Assembly (NCBI GenBank): GCA_032717465.1 | Contig: CM064690.1 | Span: 26,121,653 to 26,185,652, forward strand | DNA from: Coenobita brevimanus | Lineage: Eukaryota > Arthropoda > Malacostraca > Decapoda > Coenobitidae | Direction: 5' to 3' | DNA length: 64,000 bases | In this document: in pieces, positions 1 through 11,715 of the stretch | How positions within the stretch are numbered: the stretch's first letter is position 1 | Layout of the letters: each line of letters starts with the position of its first letter | Notes under the pieces: model-generated | Database searches by the model: none | What the model saw: the letters and a program-made list of their open reading frames with translations, nothing else | What the model was told of the DNA's origin: nothing | Translations under genes and position numbers: made by a program

Positions 1-102
1 GAAGGAGACGGAAGACGGCAGGAGAGGAGGGAGGAGAGAAGGAGAAGAGAGAAAGAGAACTCAAGAAGGGAGGAAAAGCAGACATGACAGGAGCAGGAAA
101 GT

Positions 103-140
<38 letters not shown>

Positions 141-450
141 AGGAGCGAAGGAGTAGGAGCAAGAAAGGAGACAAAGAGGAGGAAGGAAGGAGAGAAGAAG
201 GAGGAGAATTGGAGAAAGGAGAAAGAAGACAGAAAAAGAAGGAAGTTAGAGACAAGAGAAAACAAAAAAGACGAGAGAAATAAAAAGAATGAGAGGTAAG
301 GGAAGAAGGGAAGAGGAAAGACGTATGAAGGAAAGACAGGACAGGAAGGAAGGGAAAGGGAAGGAAGGAATATTTGGGGGAGGGAGAGGGGAAGGAGAGA
401 GAAAGAAGGAATAAGAAGGAACGAAGGAGGAAGAGGTAAGGAAGCAGCCA
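1..450. repeat. Polypurine (GA-rich) block with (GA)n
   Basis: The plus strand is almost entirely purine, with irregular GGA, GAA and AGG runs and a pure GA tract at about 105-133. Open frames here on both strands consist of Glu/Arg/Lys or Ser/Leu/Phe low-complexity peptides, as expected from a strand-biased repeat. No gene is supported. Confidence 0.9.
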
Positions 451-536
451 GTGACAGAGCACAAGGGTAGATTATCGCCTACTCCGATTTACGCGAATAG
501 AAAATCGAAGGAAAGGGAGAGTTCAACAACAACACG

Positions 537-684
537 CGTAGTAGTAGTAGTAGTAGTAATTATTATTACCATCATTACCACTGTTACTAGTTTTGTCTCA
601 GCTGTTGCTATTACTGTACTTCTGTTATCTCTACTAGTATTACTACTACCGGTTGCTGTTGTTGCTGCTATTATTACCACCACC

Positions 685-722
<38 letters not shown>

Positions 723-735
723 AATTAATATGACA
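537..735. repeat. Trinucleotide microsatellites (GTA, ATT, ACC, ACT)
   Basis: A GTA run near 537-557 passes into ATT and TAC motifs, and ACC/ACT repeats follow near 675-722. Poly-Val and poly-Thr frames through this stretch are simple-repeat translations. Confidence 0.9.
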
Positions 736-849
736 TCCAGAGTCCCCTACAGCCATACCCAACCACAAGCCATCCTTTCTCCACCATCATCCCTACCTAC
801 AGTATTAGTGTCTGTTTTTATTTTATTTTTTAACTGACAAAATCCCATA

Positions 850-1015
850 ACTCCTTTCAGCTCAGTTGATGTCCTGGGATAGTCTGACTGAAGGTTTGAT
901 TTGTCTAGTAACCAAGGAGATTCATTTGTACCCCATAAGCAAGGCTAATTTAATTTCGCGCCACCACCACTTAGTATTCAAGTTGTGCAAGTGACCCAGT
1001 TCCCTCAGATGAAGA
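850..1015. repeat. Interspersed repeat R2, copy 1
   Basis: A segment containing a 'ctagtaaccaaggagattca'-type core recurs near 41935-42075 and 45455-45545 with similar flanking order (a tgactg/cagatt block upstream and a 'cagatgaaa' block downstream of the longer copies). No coding potential is visible. It is a diverged repeat of unknown class. Confidence 0.55.
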
Positions 1016-1039
1016 CAAACCGACTATGGACCGTATTCT

Positions 1040-1250
1040 CGTCTTTTTCGAAGCTCCCTAACACCTCCTCCTAGCGATTTAGTTTTGAATATGGGTGGTT
1101 AATATCCTTTTTACGTTATCAAGAGTGTGGCGATGTTGGGGGGATTTATGTTACAGGGAAGAGGGCAGTAAGGGGGTATTAAACAAAATGAATCGCTTAG
1201 GAAAAGGTGTTACGGAGCTTCCTTTGCTGAGGAGACTACCGGCCTATGCC
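1040..1250. repeat. Interspersed repeat R3, copy 1
   Basis: The segment ends in 'aggaaaaggtgttacggagc' followed by cttcctt. The same end and order occur at 58480-58700 and, more diverged, at 61556-61730. It also shares a 'ggatttatgt' block and an 'agggcagtaagg' block with the 58.6 kb copy. Class unknown. The third copy hosts a TTAA transposon insertion. Confidence 0.6.
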
Positions 1251-1765
1251 ACTTCTCACATCTTTCATTTTCTGCTTGAACCTAACCCGTCACAGTTCCC
1301 TAAGGAGCACCAGTGAAGCCGCTCCCTGATGCTGCTCTCACCCACTCTTACCTGATAGTAGACATAGGGCGGTACTGTAACTTGCTTGGGGATATTTCAT
1401 AGCGCCTCTTCCATAACGAATTATCCCTCTATTTGTTACTGTTGCAAACTATGTCCCTATCAAAGCGACTTAGCTAACATAAAGGATAATAATGGCGTGA
1501 TATGCTGAACAAACCACCAAAGAAGAGGTGTTCCACAGCCTTCTATGGCACTCAGAACACGACCCATACATCGCACAGGTTCCGCCGCTGGGGTACGTTT
1601 GTCACCCACCCAGCCACTGTAAACACTTAACTCTTGTGTGATTTACGGGGCTGAGGCAAGCCCTTTGCCAGCGATGGGTTACTGTCGCATGGATTAAGTT
1701 TGTCTTTAAACTGACTTCGGGGTTCAAATGACACTGGAGAGATACCACAGGTGATTCATCTATGC

Positions 1766-2834
<1,069 letters not shown>

Positions 2835-3323
2835 CATCCATCCATCATCCAATCCCACACTGTCCCATGAGGAGCGCAGGAGCCCAGGGCTAAGCAGTTG
2901 GTCCCGACATCCAAGATGAGAGTGACCAGCCTCACTCATCCCTGAGTGGCATTACATGAGCAGTCAACCCCAACCATCCCTTGGATATAAACCTTCACCG
3001 GCTCAATCCGATTGGAGCGCAATAATTACTCACTAAACCACCAGGCGCCAAAATTCGGTTATATGGTTACCACCCAGCGTAGTAAATGGTTTCCTGATGT
3101 ACAGGAAACCATTTGGCTTGTCACTCAGTGTAGAGTCACCCACAGGCAGAAGGAAGAGGAAAGAATGAAGGAATGAAAGACAAAAGAGGGAGTGTAAAGT
3201 TACCCGTAGGCAGAAGGACAAGGAAAGAATGAAGGAAAGGAAGACAGAAGAGGATGGAAGGAAAGAAGGATGGAGGAGGGGAAAGGGCAGACACCCGACA
3301 TTACAACATCGAGTGAGTGGATG
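2835..3323 (-). mobile_element. SINE-like repeat R1, near full length
   Basis: This is the longest copy of a repeat found at least six times in the window. In its own sense (minus here) it begins near the 'catcgagtgagtggatg' block, passes a purine/pyrimidine-biased segment, then a TGGTTTAGTGG-type block that fits the RNA polymerase III A-box consensus TRGYNNARNNG. It ends in 'ggattggatgatggatg' next to simple sequence. Other copies stop at different points on the 5' side but keep the same 3' end, the pattern expected of LINE-driven retroposition. A clear B box is not visible, so tRNA origin is only suggested. Confidence 0.65.
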
Positions 3324-3649
3324 AAAATAACGAAAATAAGCATGAAAAAACAAACATACAGAAGACTCAAATATACACGCCATATCAAAATCCAAAAAAT
3401 AAAAATAAATAAACACAGAACAAAAATAAAAATACGCGAGAGATAATGACAACAAATCCTCCTTCCCTTGACCAAACATAAGGCCACTATTTCATCCCCT
3501 TATCGAGAGCAATTGGGGGAAAAGAGAGAGAGAAAAGAGAGAAAAAAGAGAGAGTGAGAGAAAATACCATGGGAGTGCTGTGATAAATTCCAGGCCATTG
3601 AAGGGAAACGCTGTGCTTATCTCATACGGATGGGGTAAATCATTGGTCA

Positions 3650-3652
<3 letters not shown>

Positions 3653-3697
<45 letters not shown>

Positions 3698-4250
3698 TAT
3701 CTGATTTCTCTCTTCCTCTCTTTCTTTTATTCATTAGTCATTCTGTATTCTGTTCGTTTTCTCTAGACGCCAATTTCTTACGTTTTCTTTTTGTTTTCCT
3801 TGTCAGTCAGTCAAGCTCCCTCATACCTCACCTTTCTTTCTTCCTTTCTCTGTTTTTTTCCACGCTCCTGTCCTCTCTTTCATTTCTCACTGTCTCTCCT
3901 TGCCTCTCTTTCTTCCTTCTTTTTTTTCCCCATACTTTCCTCCCGTCTACTCTTGATTTTTTCAGTTTTCTCTCTTTTCCTCACCTCTCCTCTTTATCCG
4001 TCAGTTTTCTCTCTTTTCCTAATTCCTTCTCTCATTTTTCCTTTCCTCTTCTTATTTTTTTCTCTTTTTCCACCTTCATCTCCTAATGTGTTTTCACCTT
4101 TACTCTCGTTTCTTCCCCTCCTTCCCCTCTTTGGTTCTTTCCTTTCTCTCTTTGTCCCTCCTTTCTCATCGCCTCGTCTGTCTTTACACTCTCTTTTCCA
4201 TCACCATTTGCACATTTCCCTGCCTCATCATAATTTTCTTTTTTTATGTT
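3653..4250. repeat. (CT)n and polypyrimidine block
   Basis: A pure CT tract at 3653-3693 is followed by about 550 bp of TTC, CTC and TTT-rich sequence. GA-type purine runs lie just upstream near 3515-3560. The Ser/Leu/Phe open frames are composition-driven. Confidence 0.9.
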
Positions 4251-4257
4251 ATTAACT

Positions 4258-4470
4258 CTTGCTTCTGGCGCTGGAGAGGGACGCCGTCACGTGGTGGCAC
4301 TTATATAGCCAAGCTGCTCCACTGCCTGGCTTATCAAACGTCCCTCGACTACTTCCCTATCCCCCAGAAAGATGATGGTGGACTGCAGAAGGGCAATTTA
4401 AGCCTCTAGTCCACTGGGCTTACATTTCAGATGAACCTAGAACCACGGCTGCTCCTGCTACTGTTACTGT
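4258..4470. repeat. Interspersed repeat R4, copy 1
   Basis: The segment contains a tract of the type 'cttccctatcccccagaaag' followed by a 'gactgcagaagg' block and 'agtccactgggctt'. A diverged copy with the same order lies at about 12640-12770. Shorter reverse-oriented pieces (tgcagtccaccattct followed by gggaata) occur near 33990, 34170 and 38890. Class unknown. Confidence 0.45.
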
Positions 4471-4569
4471 GATGATAGTTTTCCGTTTTTATTCTAGCTA
4501 CGGTACCTCTGTTTTATTAAGTTGACATAGAATCTCCGTTACTTAATAAATTACAATAAAATGCCATTA

Positions 4570-4694
4570 GTCGCGTCCATACCAAATCCTTGCTTGCGCT
4601 GGCGGGTGCGAACGGGAACTGCTGCGGGTTACATTAATGCTGAACCCCCGCCCTCAACCGCCCGCACCCGCAAGCAGTGGGTCTGGACGCGGCC
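4570..4694. mobile_element. 125-bp MITE with TTA target duplication (PIF/Harbinger-like)
   Basis: Imperfect terminal inverted repeats read GTCGCGTCCATACC on the left and, reverse-complemented, GGCCGCGTCCAGACC on the right, with further pairing at TGCTTGCG. The unit is flanked by TTA on both sides (4567-4569 and 4695-4697). It is strikingly GC-rich against its surroundings. TTA duplications and GC-rich termini of this kind are known from PIF/Harbinger MITEs. With no coding capacity the superfamily call is inference. Confidence 0.6.
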
Positions 4695-4965
4695 TTAGTT
4701 CGTTTAGTACAGTGACAATATTTCCATTCGTTTCGCCATCACCAGACGACATCATTCTGTTCAAAAAAATCCTCGTAGTGAAGGGGATAATTTCTATTGT
4801 CTTTTTCTCTCTTTTTTGTATCATCTAATTTCTCTTTTATATCTCTCGCTTCCTTCTTCCTGTTTTTCGTTTCCTGGCACATGTTTTTCAGGCCGTCTTT
4901 CTCTCTTCTTGTTTGTCGCATTTTTCACTTCCATCATGTTCATTGTCTCTTGCTCTTCCTTTCAC

Positions 4966-4970
<5 letters not shown>

Positions 4971-5053
<83 letters not shown>
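4971..5053. repeat. Compound (CT)n(CA)n microsatellite
   Basis: CT repeats at 4971-5003 switch directly into CA repeats that end near 5053. Open frames through it read Ser-Leu then Thr-His and are artefacts. Confidence 0.97.
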
Positions 5054-5054
<1 letters not shown>

Positions 5055-5159
5055 ACCGGATCCAGCACGGTCCCTCCGATATCAGGTTATATATTGGTGT
5101 TATGACTCTATTTTCTGGCCAGAAGGGAGGATGGGAGATTTATATGGCCAGTGTTTGTG

Positions 5160-6062
5160 AGTTCCGACGGGGATGGCAGGAAGGGGGGGAGGGTTGGGGG
5201 GGCGGAGGGAGGGGGAAGGTGGTGTAAAAAGGGAGGATAAAGGGTTGAGGTGTGTGGAGGGGGGAGTAAGTGTGTAAGGGGGGGTTTAGGATGTGTAGAA
5301 GGGGAGTGGGTGTGAAAGGAGGGAGGTGGAAGGTGGGGGAAGGTGGGATAGGGATGTGGAAGGATGCGTGTGTGAGAGTAGACTGTGGAAGGGAATGGGA
5401 TAGAGACGTGTAGAAGGGGTGGGAGGGGATGTGGGTGTGGGGATGGAGGGAGAGGGAAGGGGTGTGTAAAGGTGGAGGTGGATGGATGGGTGGGGTGTTG
5501 GTGAGGTGGAGGGTGGTAGGAGATAGTATAGAGAAGTGGGAGAATGGGTCGGTGGGGGTGCAGGGGTGGAAGGGAGGGGTGAGGAGTGTGTAATGGGAGA
5601 AGAATGGATGGGTATATGGGAGTAAGGGGTAGGGGAAGATGACAAAGTAAACTGGGAGATGGGTGGGTGGAGTGTTATGGTGGAGAGGGGGAGGGGTGAG
5701 TCAAATGTCCTTCAGAAGAGCCTTGCTTGGGGGAAAGACAGGGCGAAGGGAGAGGGAGGGGGAGAAAAAGGAAGGGGCGGAAAATAGAGAGAAGGGAGAC
5801 TAGCAAATATAAAAACATGGTAAGAATGTGAGAGAAAAGAGAGAAAGAGAGAGCAAGACAATTGGAAAAGAGAGTAAACGAACAGGGGAGGCGAAGGGAA
5901 GGAGAGGGTTAGGGAGGAGGGGAGGAGAGTGAAGGGAAAGATGAAGGAGGGAGGGAGGGAGGGAGAGAAATGGTGGGGAAGAGAGGAAATGGTGGAGAAA
6001 GAACAAGGAGAAGGGGGAGACAGGGAATGAAGAGAGGGAAGGAAAAGGGGAACAAGGGACGT
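5160..6062. repeat. G/purine-rich block
   Basis: About 900 bp with very few pyrimidines on the plus strand. The first half has G-run and GTGGG/GGATG motifs, the second half GGGAGA/GAAGG motifs. Pro/Ser/His- and Leu/Ser/Phe-rich minus-strand frames follow from this bias. The G runs could form quadruplexes, but I did not compute this. Confidence 0.85.
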
Positions 6063-6109
6063 ACAAACTAATGGAAAATATGATACAGTTGAGAATATGC
6101 GGGAAACAT

Positions 6110-6425
6110 AAAAGCAAACAACCACAACAACAACCACAACCACCACCATCATCAACAACCACTACATTTACCACAGTCCCCATAAATACCACAACTACCA
6201 CCATCACAGATACTGCAAGTCACAATCACCATATCAGGCACAGTTACCACAATCACTACCACCAAAACAACTACAGCAATCAACATTACCACCACCACAA
6301 TCAAGCCTCTACACTACACCCACCACTACCACCACCACAACACTTCCACCACCACCGCCACAGCCCCACCACCACCACCACAGTCCTTCTAACAAGCCAC
6401 CACCACAGTCACTCAACATGGAAAT
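6110..6425. repeat. ACC/ACA-rich cryptic trinucleotide repeat
   Basis: Imperfect CAA, CCA and CAC triplets predominate, giving His/Thr/Pro-rich translations. It is the same compositional type as the much larger array at 46.8-48.6 kb. Confidence 0.8.
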
Positions 6426-7144
6426 AAGCAACAATATGGAATTCCGCCTCACCAACCTGTTTTATTGCAAATCCACACCACACCAATATACCATTATACC
6501 AGTGCGCTATACATATGCAGTTCACATAAATATACATACCGTCCCCCACATGCAAACGCTGCCTGTATGATGCCTGGGTTATGTGTATGGTAGCAGCTGG
6601 AGTGAGAGAGAGAGAGAGGATGCATCAACATGTTAAAGGATTGAACAACTCAGTAATATAAACACAGAAACACAAAAGTATGAGACGAGCAGAAAAGCAG
6701 CAATGATAGGAGATAGAAAAAAGGAACAGGAGAGCCAGGAAATGACAGGAGGAGACAGGGACAGAGACAGGAGACAGGAATAGGGACTAGGGATGAGGGG
6801 GGAGGGGAGAGAGGGAAGCTGTGATTGGACAGTGACAGGTGGTATGGTGGGGTGAGTTGTAAGGCAGTGAGACAATATTATGGTGAACTGAGAGAGAGAG
6901 AGGGGGGGGGGTTCGTGGTACAGAATGATGTATGATAGTAGTGTTAGTTGCTGTTTTTAATGTTTTTGTAGTAGCAGTAGAATTAGTAGTAGTAGTAGTA
7001 ACAGCAGCAGCAGCAAAGTAGTAGTGGTAGTTACGAAGTCAGGATTATCCCTACTCATTCGAAGTTTTTCCCCCTCCCCAACACTCCCAGAATATGTAAG
7101 TAACCCCTGAGATTATATTTACTAGTCTACCCTACAGCTCGGTG

Positions 7145-7410
7145 GCATAGAAAACGGGGATGGCGGCGAGGGATGAGGTACGGATGGGTGCGATGTGGAT
7201 GAGGGGTGGATGAAGGGTGGATGGCGAGTAAGCGAGTGGATGATCTATATGAATGAGGGGCTGTGGATGACTGGTGCGTGAGGGGGTAAAAATAAGTGGA
7301 TGAGATGGATGAGAATGAATGAAGAGTAGAAGAAGAATCGAGTGGATGAGAAGGATAAGAAAGTGGATGAGAATGAACGACGTCCTGTGGGATGATTATG
7401 TGGATGAGAA
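7145..7410. repeat. Degenerate GGATGA/GTGGATG tandem repeat
   Basis: The motif gtggatga recurs irregularly with insertions (gatgaggggtggatgaaggg, gagtggatgagaagg). It runs into the ordered 32-bp minisatellite that follows and shares its gtggat core. Confidence 0.7.
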
Positions 7411-7417
7411 GACTATA

Positions 7418-7794
7418 GGTGGATTGTGGTGGTTAATTAAGTGGATGAGAAGGATACAGGTGAGTTGAGGTGGTTAAGTGGCTAAAGGTGGACTGTGGTG
7501 GTTAATTAAGTGGATAAAGGTGGACTGTGGTGGTTAATTAAGTGGATAAAGGTGGACTGTGGTGGTTAATCAAGTGGATAAAGGTGGACTGTGGTGGTTA
7601 ATTAAGTGGATAAAGGTGGACTGTGGTGGTTAATTAAGTGGATGAAGGTGGACTGTGGTGGTTGATTAAGTGGATGAAGGTGGACTGTGGTGGTTAATTA
7701 AGTGGATAAAGGTGGACTGTGGTGGTTAATTAAGTGGATAAAGGTGGACTGTGGCGGTTAATTAAGTGGATAAAGGTGGACTGTGGTGGTTAAT
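7418..7794. repeat. 32-bp minisatellite
   Basis: A 32-bp unit (ggtggactgtgg, then tggttaattaagtggataaa) starts at 7487 and repeats with no length change at 7519, 7551, 7583, 7615, 7647, 7679, 7711, 7743 and 7775. There are ten starts, the last unit is partial, and only a few substitutions occur. Two irregular founder-like units precede it from 7418. Confidence 0.97.
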
Positions 7795-7854
7795 AGTATT
7801 GTGACTGTCATCCAGCCTGTCTCTCCCTGGAGGCGGGATCCTTAATTGATGGAC

Positions 7855-8700
7855 TAATGTTGCGGCCGCTGTGCATGAGGGAGTGACAGGTGTGTGAGGG
7901 GAGGGTGAGGGGAAGCGGTGAGGGAAGGAAGGGAATGAGGGTGAGGGGAGGAGGGGAAAGAACGGGAAGGAAAGGAGGAAAAAGGGAAGGGATGGGGGTA
8001 TAGAAACGAGGGCAGACAGAGTAAAGGGGAGGAGAGGAAAGAAGGGGAAGGAAATGAGGAGAAAAAGGTAGGAGGAAGGAGGGGAAAGAGGATGAGGGAG
8101 AGGAAAGGAAGGAGGGGAAAGAGGATGAGGGAGAGGAAAGGAAGGAGGGGAAAGAGGAGGGAGGAACATGAGGGTAAAAACGAGGTGAGGAATGAGGGGA
8201 AAGGGGATAAAGGGAAGGTGGAGAATAGCCGGAAAGTGGGTGAGGGTGAGGGGAAAGAGGAGTGTAATGTAAACGAGGGTTGGGAGAGAAATACAGGAGT
8301 GGGGGGACTGTGGAGTGAATGATGGGAGGGAAGACTGGGGAATAAAGGTGAGGGGAGAAGGAGGGGTGACAGCTGTGAGAAGAGAGGAAGAGGAACAGCG
8401 AGGATGAGGGGAAGGAGGAGTGAAATGTGGAAGGGAGGAGGCCATAGGGGTGAGGAAAGGAAGGGAAGACTGAGGGATGAGGGAGGAGGGGAGAAGGTTA
8501 AGGGAGGGAGGAATGAAATGGGGTGACATTGTTTGGTGTGAAGGTAGGGGGAAGGAAAGGGATGGGGATGGGGATGAGCAAAGAGGGACGGGAGAGAGGA
8601 CGAGAGGACGAAAGGCTGATATAGTTGGATAAGGGTAGACTGAAGTGGGGAGGGGTAAGGGAGGGTAATGACAGTAGGAATAAGGGGACAAAGGAATAGA
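7855..8700. repeat. Polypurine (GGA/GAA) block
   Basis: About 850 bp of GA-rich plus strand, including an internal near-exact duplication at about 8080-8155 based on gaggatgagggagaggaaag. The 309- and 320-residue minus-strand frames are overlapping Pro/Ser/Leu/Phe translations of this bias. They have no domain and open in more than one frame at once, so they are not called as genes. Confidence 0.85.
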
Positions 8701-8912
8701 AAAAAATTACCCTTTCGACGATTTTTGATAGAGACTCCAGTGACTGTGGTACGAAATATCTTGTTGATGAGTCGAGGAAAGGAACAGGAAGGCAAGAAGT
8801 CCTCTCCACCTATCAATCCCTCCAGCTGAAACCGCCGTAGACCTTTAATAGGAAAAGATGAATGGGAAACTAGATTCTGCTGCGTCTTAACCTAACGATA
8901 AATGAAGGAGAA

Positions 8913-8915
<3 letters not shown>

Positions 8916-8965
<50 letters not shown>

Positions 8966-9407
8966 AGAGGGATAGGAAACAGGGTAAAGGGAGGGTTAAG
9001 AGGGAAGAGAGAGGAGGGGGGTGCAAGATGGAAGAGAAAGGAAAGAGGAAGGGATGGAAAAGAGAGGAAGGGAGGGAGTGGCGGGAGAGAGCTGAAAAGA
9101 GAAAAGAGCGAAATCGGAAAGAGCAGAAGAGAGGTTGGAAGAGAGCAGAGGGGAGTACAAAGGAAAGCAAACAATAACAGACCTAGGCTATTGGTTCTTT
9201 CAAGGCCGATCGTTTTAGAGTAAGCTATGACATGGCAGAGAGGGGTGAGAGGGGCGAGGGAGTGGGGTGAGAGGGTGAGAGACAGGGGTGAAAAGGGGTG
9301 AGAGGGACAGGGAATGGGGGGAGGGGTTGAAGGACAGGGGTGAAGAGGATGGGAGGGGCGGGGAGGCGGGTGAGTGGAGCAGGAAGAGTGAGGATGAAAG
9401 TATAAGG

Positions 9408-9446
<39 letters not shown>

Positions 9447-9600
9447 GGTTAGGGAGAGAGAAGGCAAAAGTGAGGGAAATGTGGAGAAAGAGAAGCAAAG
9501 GTGAAAGGGAGAAGAGAGGGGTGAAGGAAAAGGGTCAAGGGAAAGAGAAAGAACTAGATAAAGACTGAGAGACAAAGAAGTGAGAGAGGAGGAAGAGGTA
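8916..9600. repeat. (GA)n tracts and polypurine block
   Basis: Pure GA tracts at 8916-8964 and 9413-9442 lie in a purine-biased stretch. A short mixed interval at about 9180-9235 separates two halves. Confidence 0.9.
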
Positions 9601-9919
9601 AGTGTGTGGCCGAGGGAGGAGATGAAACTATGGGAAGGTAATTATAAAACAAAAACCCATTCAGTCATAAGCCATCTTTTTTCTTTATACCACTTTTTTT
9701 TTTCTTGTACCAGACGATTTTATTAAACTTATGACAGAATTCTAGTGGTTGAGGAGTTGAAAAATACGATATCGAGCCCTTCCAGTCTGAGATCTCCCTC
9801 CATACCTTAATAAAATCGTCTGGGCATAGCAATACCAAAACAGGAAATGACTTAATTGTTTTTCGAGAGGACAGGAGATGCAAAAAACGACATTATTTTA
9901 GGAGACGCGATTCGGATTC

Positions 9920-10071
9920 ACTGTTTCTCACATCCCACGTCCCCCTTCTCTCATCTCACATCCTTTCCTTCTTCCTTTTCCTTCCTTTCTTTCTTAACTC
10001 TTCCCCCTTCTCTTTCTCTTCCTTCTCCCCTGTCACTTCTCTCCTCATCCTTTCCTCCCCTTTCACACCCT

Positions 10072-10118
<47 letters not shown>

Positions 10119-10270
10119 CCCACCCCCTCTCAGTCCTTCTTTCTTCTCTCTTCCCTATCCCCTCCTCCTCTCTGTCTCTCTCTCTCCCTCACTCCCTCTT
10201 CTTTCTCCCCCTTTCCCAACCCCCTCCTCATCTCTCTATCTCTCTCATTCTCCCCACCCACCATATCTTA
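9920..10270. repeat. Polypyrimidine block with (CT)n
   Basis: TTCC/CTCC-rich sequence containing a pure CT tract at about 10074-10114. The strand bias is opposite to the preceding block. Confidence 0.9.
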
Positions 10271-10445
10271 CGGTATCCCTCAAACCGAGTGACAGACAGA
10301 CAGAAAATATTCATGGCCGAACAAGACAGGTTATGTGACGGAGAGAAGCCTTCGTTATTATTTATCTGGGCAAAGAGGAACACATAGAAAACGGGATGTC
10401 GTCGTTATAGCGGGGTGTCTTCGATAAATATGGGAAATGTAACTC

Positions 10446-10448
<3 letters not shown>

Positions 10449-10489
<41 letters not shown>

Positions 10490-10690
10490 ATGCTCATCAT
10501 CGTATTCTAATAAATTATTCTGATTACAATTTTATATAACTGAGCTTTGACGCAGGAAAGGTTGTCAGAATTATTCATCAACCAGTCATGAAGTAGATTT
10601 TAATTTCAGTCAAATCTATCTGTCTATATATCTTTCTGTCTACCTATCCATCTGTCTGTCTCTCTACCTATCTGTCTTTCTATCTAGAGA
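10449..10690. repeat. (CT)n and TCTG/TCTA tetranucleotide repeats
   Basis: A CT tract lies at 10449-10484. At 10615-10687 a degenerate run of tctg, tcta and tacc tetranucleotides follows. About 130 bp of unremarkable AT-rich sequence separates them. Confidence 0.85.
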
Positions 10691-11384
10691 ATTATTTTGA
10701 GAATCTGAAGAACTTATAACTGAGCAGCTAATCCTCTGATAAATTATAACTGAGAGCAAATAACGTAGCGGTGGTGGAAATGATAAAGGAAGAGAACTAT
10801 ACCTAAAAAATTATTGCCTTCGACACAGCTGGAGCGGTCGGCACATCTGTCATCACCGCCACCATCAACTACCCTCCTTCTTTTCATCATCAGTATCATA
10901 ACCATCGACATTACCTTCCTCCTTTTCCTTGTCATCGTCGTCGTCACTACCATACTCACCATCATCGTCATCATCATCACATACTCAAAGCTTTACCCAC
11001 TTATACGGTACCTTTTTTAGAATTCATCTTCAGGAAAAAAAAGATAGTGACCATTTTGGCTCTGATCTGTAAATGACCTCGTGCTTTCGGACAATGGCGG
11101 TGTGCCGAGGTGCGTGATGATGCTGCCTTGTTGGTATGTGTTGCTGATATCGTAGTCGTCGCCGAGAGTTTCGAGAAATGTGTTAGATTGTAGGGATTTT
11201 TAAGAGGAAAGAATGTTTGAGTTGTTCTTGTCGTGGATGGCAGGAGAAAGATAAATATGAGTCTAGGGTTTGACTGCAGTTTTATTTTTCAGAGGGAGTA
11301 TCTCACAAGAGCAGTACTGACGTGAGAGCGGTTTATGCCTGCCCTATGTTACTGTTGGGAATGGGGTGGCAATACCCACCCACC

Positions 11385-11393
<9 letters not shown>
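10691..11393. other. No gene recognised; CAT/ATC-rich patch
   Basis: Short ATC/CAT/GTC-rich cryptic triplets occur at about 10850-10985, giving Ile/Thr/Val-rich frames. The rest is non-repetitive, and I see no motif, splice-flanked frame or RNA gene. Confidence 0.5.

Positions 11394-11447
<54 letters not shown>
11394..11447. repeat. (TA)n microsatellite, left flank of SINE
   Basis: A pure TA tract that abuts the 3' end of the minus-strand SINE at 11448. Confidence 0.95.
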
Positions 11448-11449
<2 letters not shown>

Positions 11450-11651
11450 TCGGTTTGATTTGGTTTTACGCCTGGGATCCCTGCAGCGCTAAGGCGTTGC
11501 CCCTGGGTAGAGGACTTTTGGACTGGAGCGTGTAGCATTTTATGACCGGATGAACTTCCTGATGTCTACCAATGACCCTTGGGTGGATTCGATCCGATCC
11601 TCCGACCCTTCGGTCAGAGCGGAGCGCTCTAACCCACTGAGCCACGGCTGC

Positions 11652-11655
<4 letters not shown>
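11448..11655 (-). mobile_element. tRNA-derived SINE
   Basis: Read on the minus strand, the head at about 11650 is tRNA-like. Its A box TGGCTCAGTGGGTTAGAGC is preceded by GCAGCCG, and the D stem GCTC/GAGC pairs. A B-box block GGATCGAATCC fits GWTCRANNC. With tRNA numbering the anticodon position reads CTG, which would suggest a Gln-type ancestor, but the anticodon and T stems are imperfect. A tRNA-unrelated body of about 135 bp follows and ends in 'aaccaaatcaaaccgacc' before a TA tract. The body and poor stems argue against a functional tRNA gene. Confidence 0.8.

Positions 11656-11714
<59 letters not shown>
11655..11714. repeat. (TA)n microsatellite, right flank of SINE
   Basis: A pure TA tract of about 60 bp adjoining the tRNA-like head. 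Together with the left tract it suggests insertion into a TA microsatellite, or TA tail growth on one side. Confidence 0.95.

Positions 11715-11715
<1 letters not shown>

Noticed and set aside
7762..8816. Overlapping 309- and 320-codon minus-strand frames
   Set aside because: Ser/Pro/Leu/Phe-rich products of a polypurine tract, open in two frames simultaneously, with no domain or splice context.
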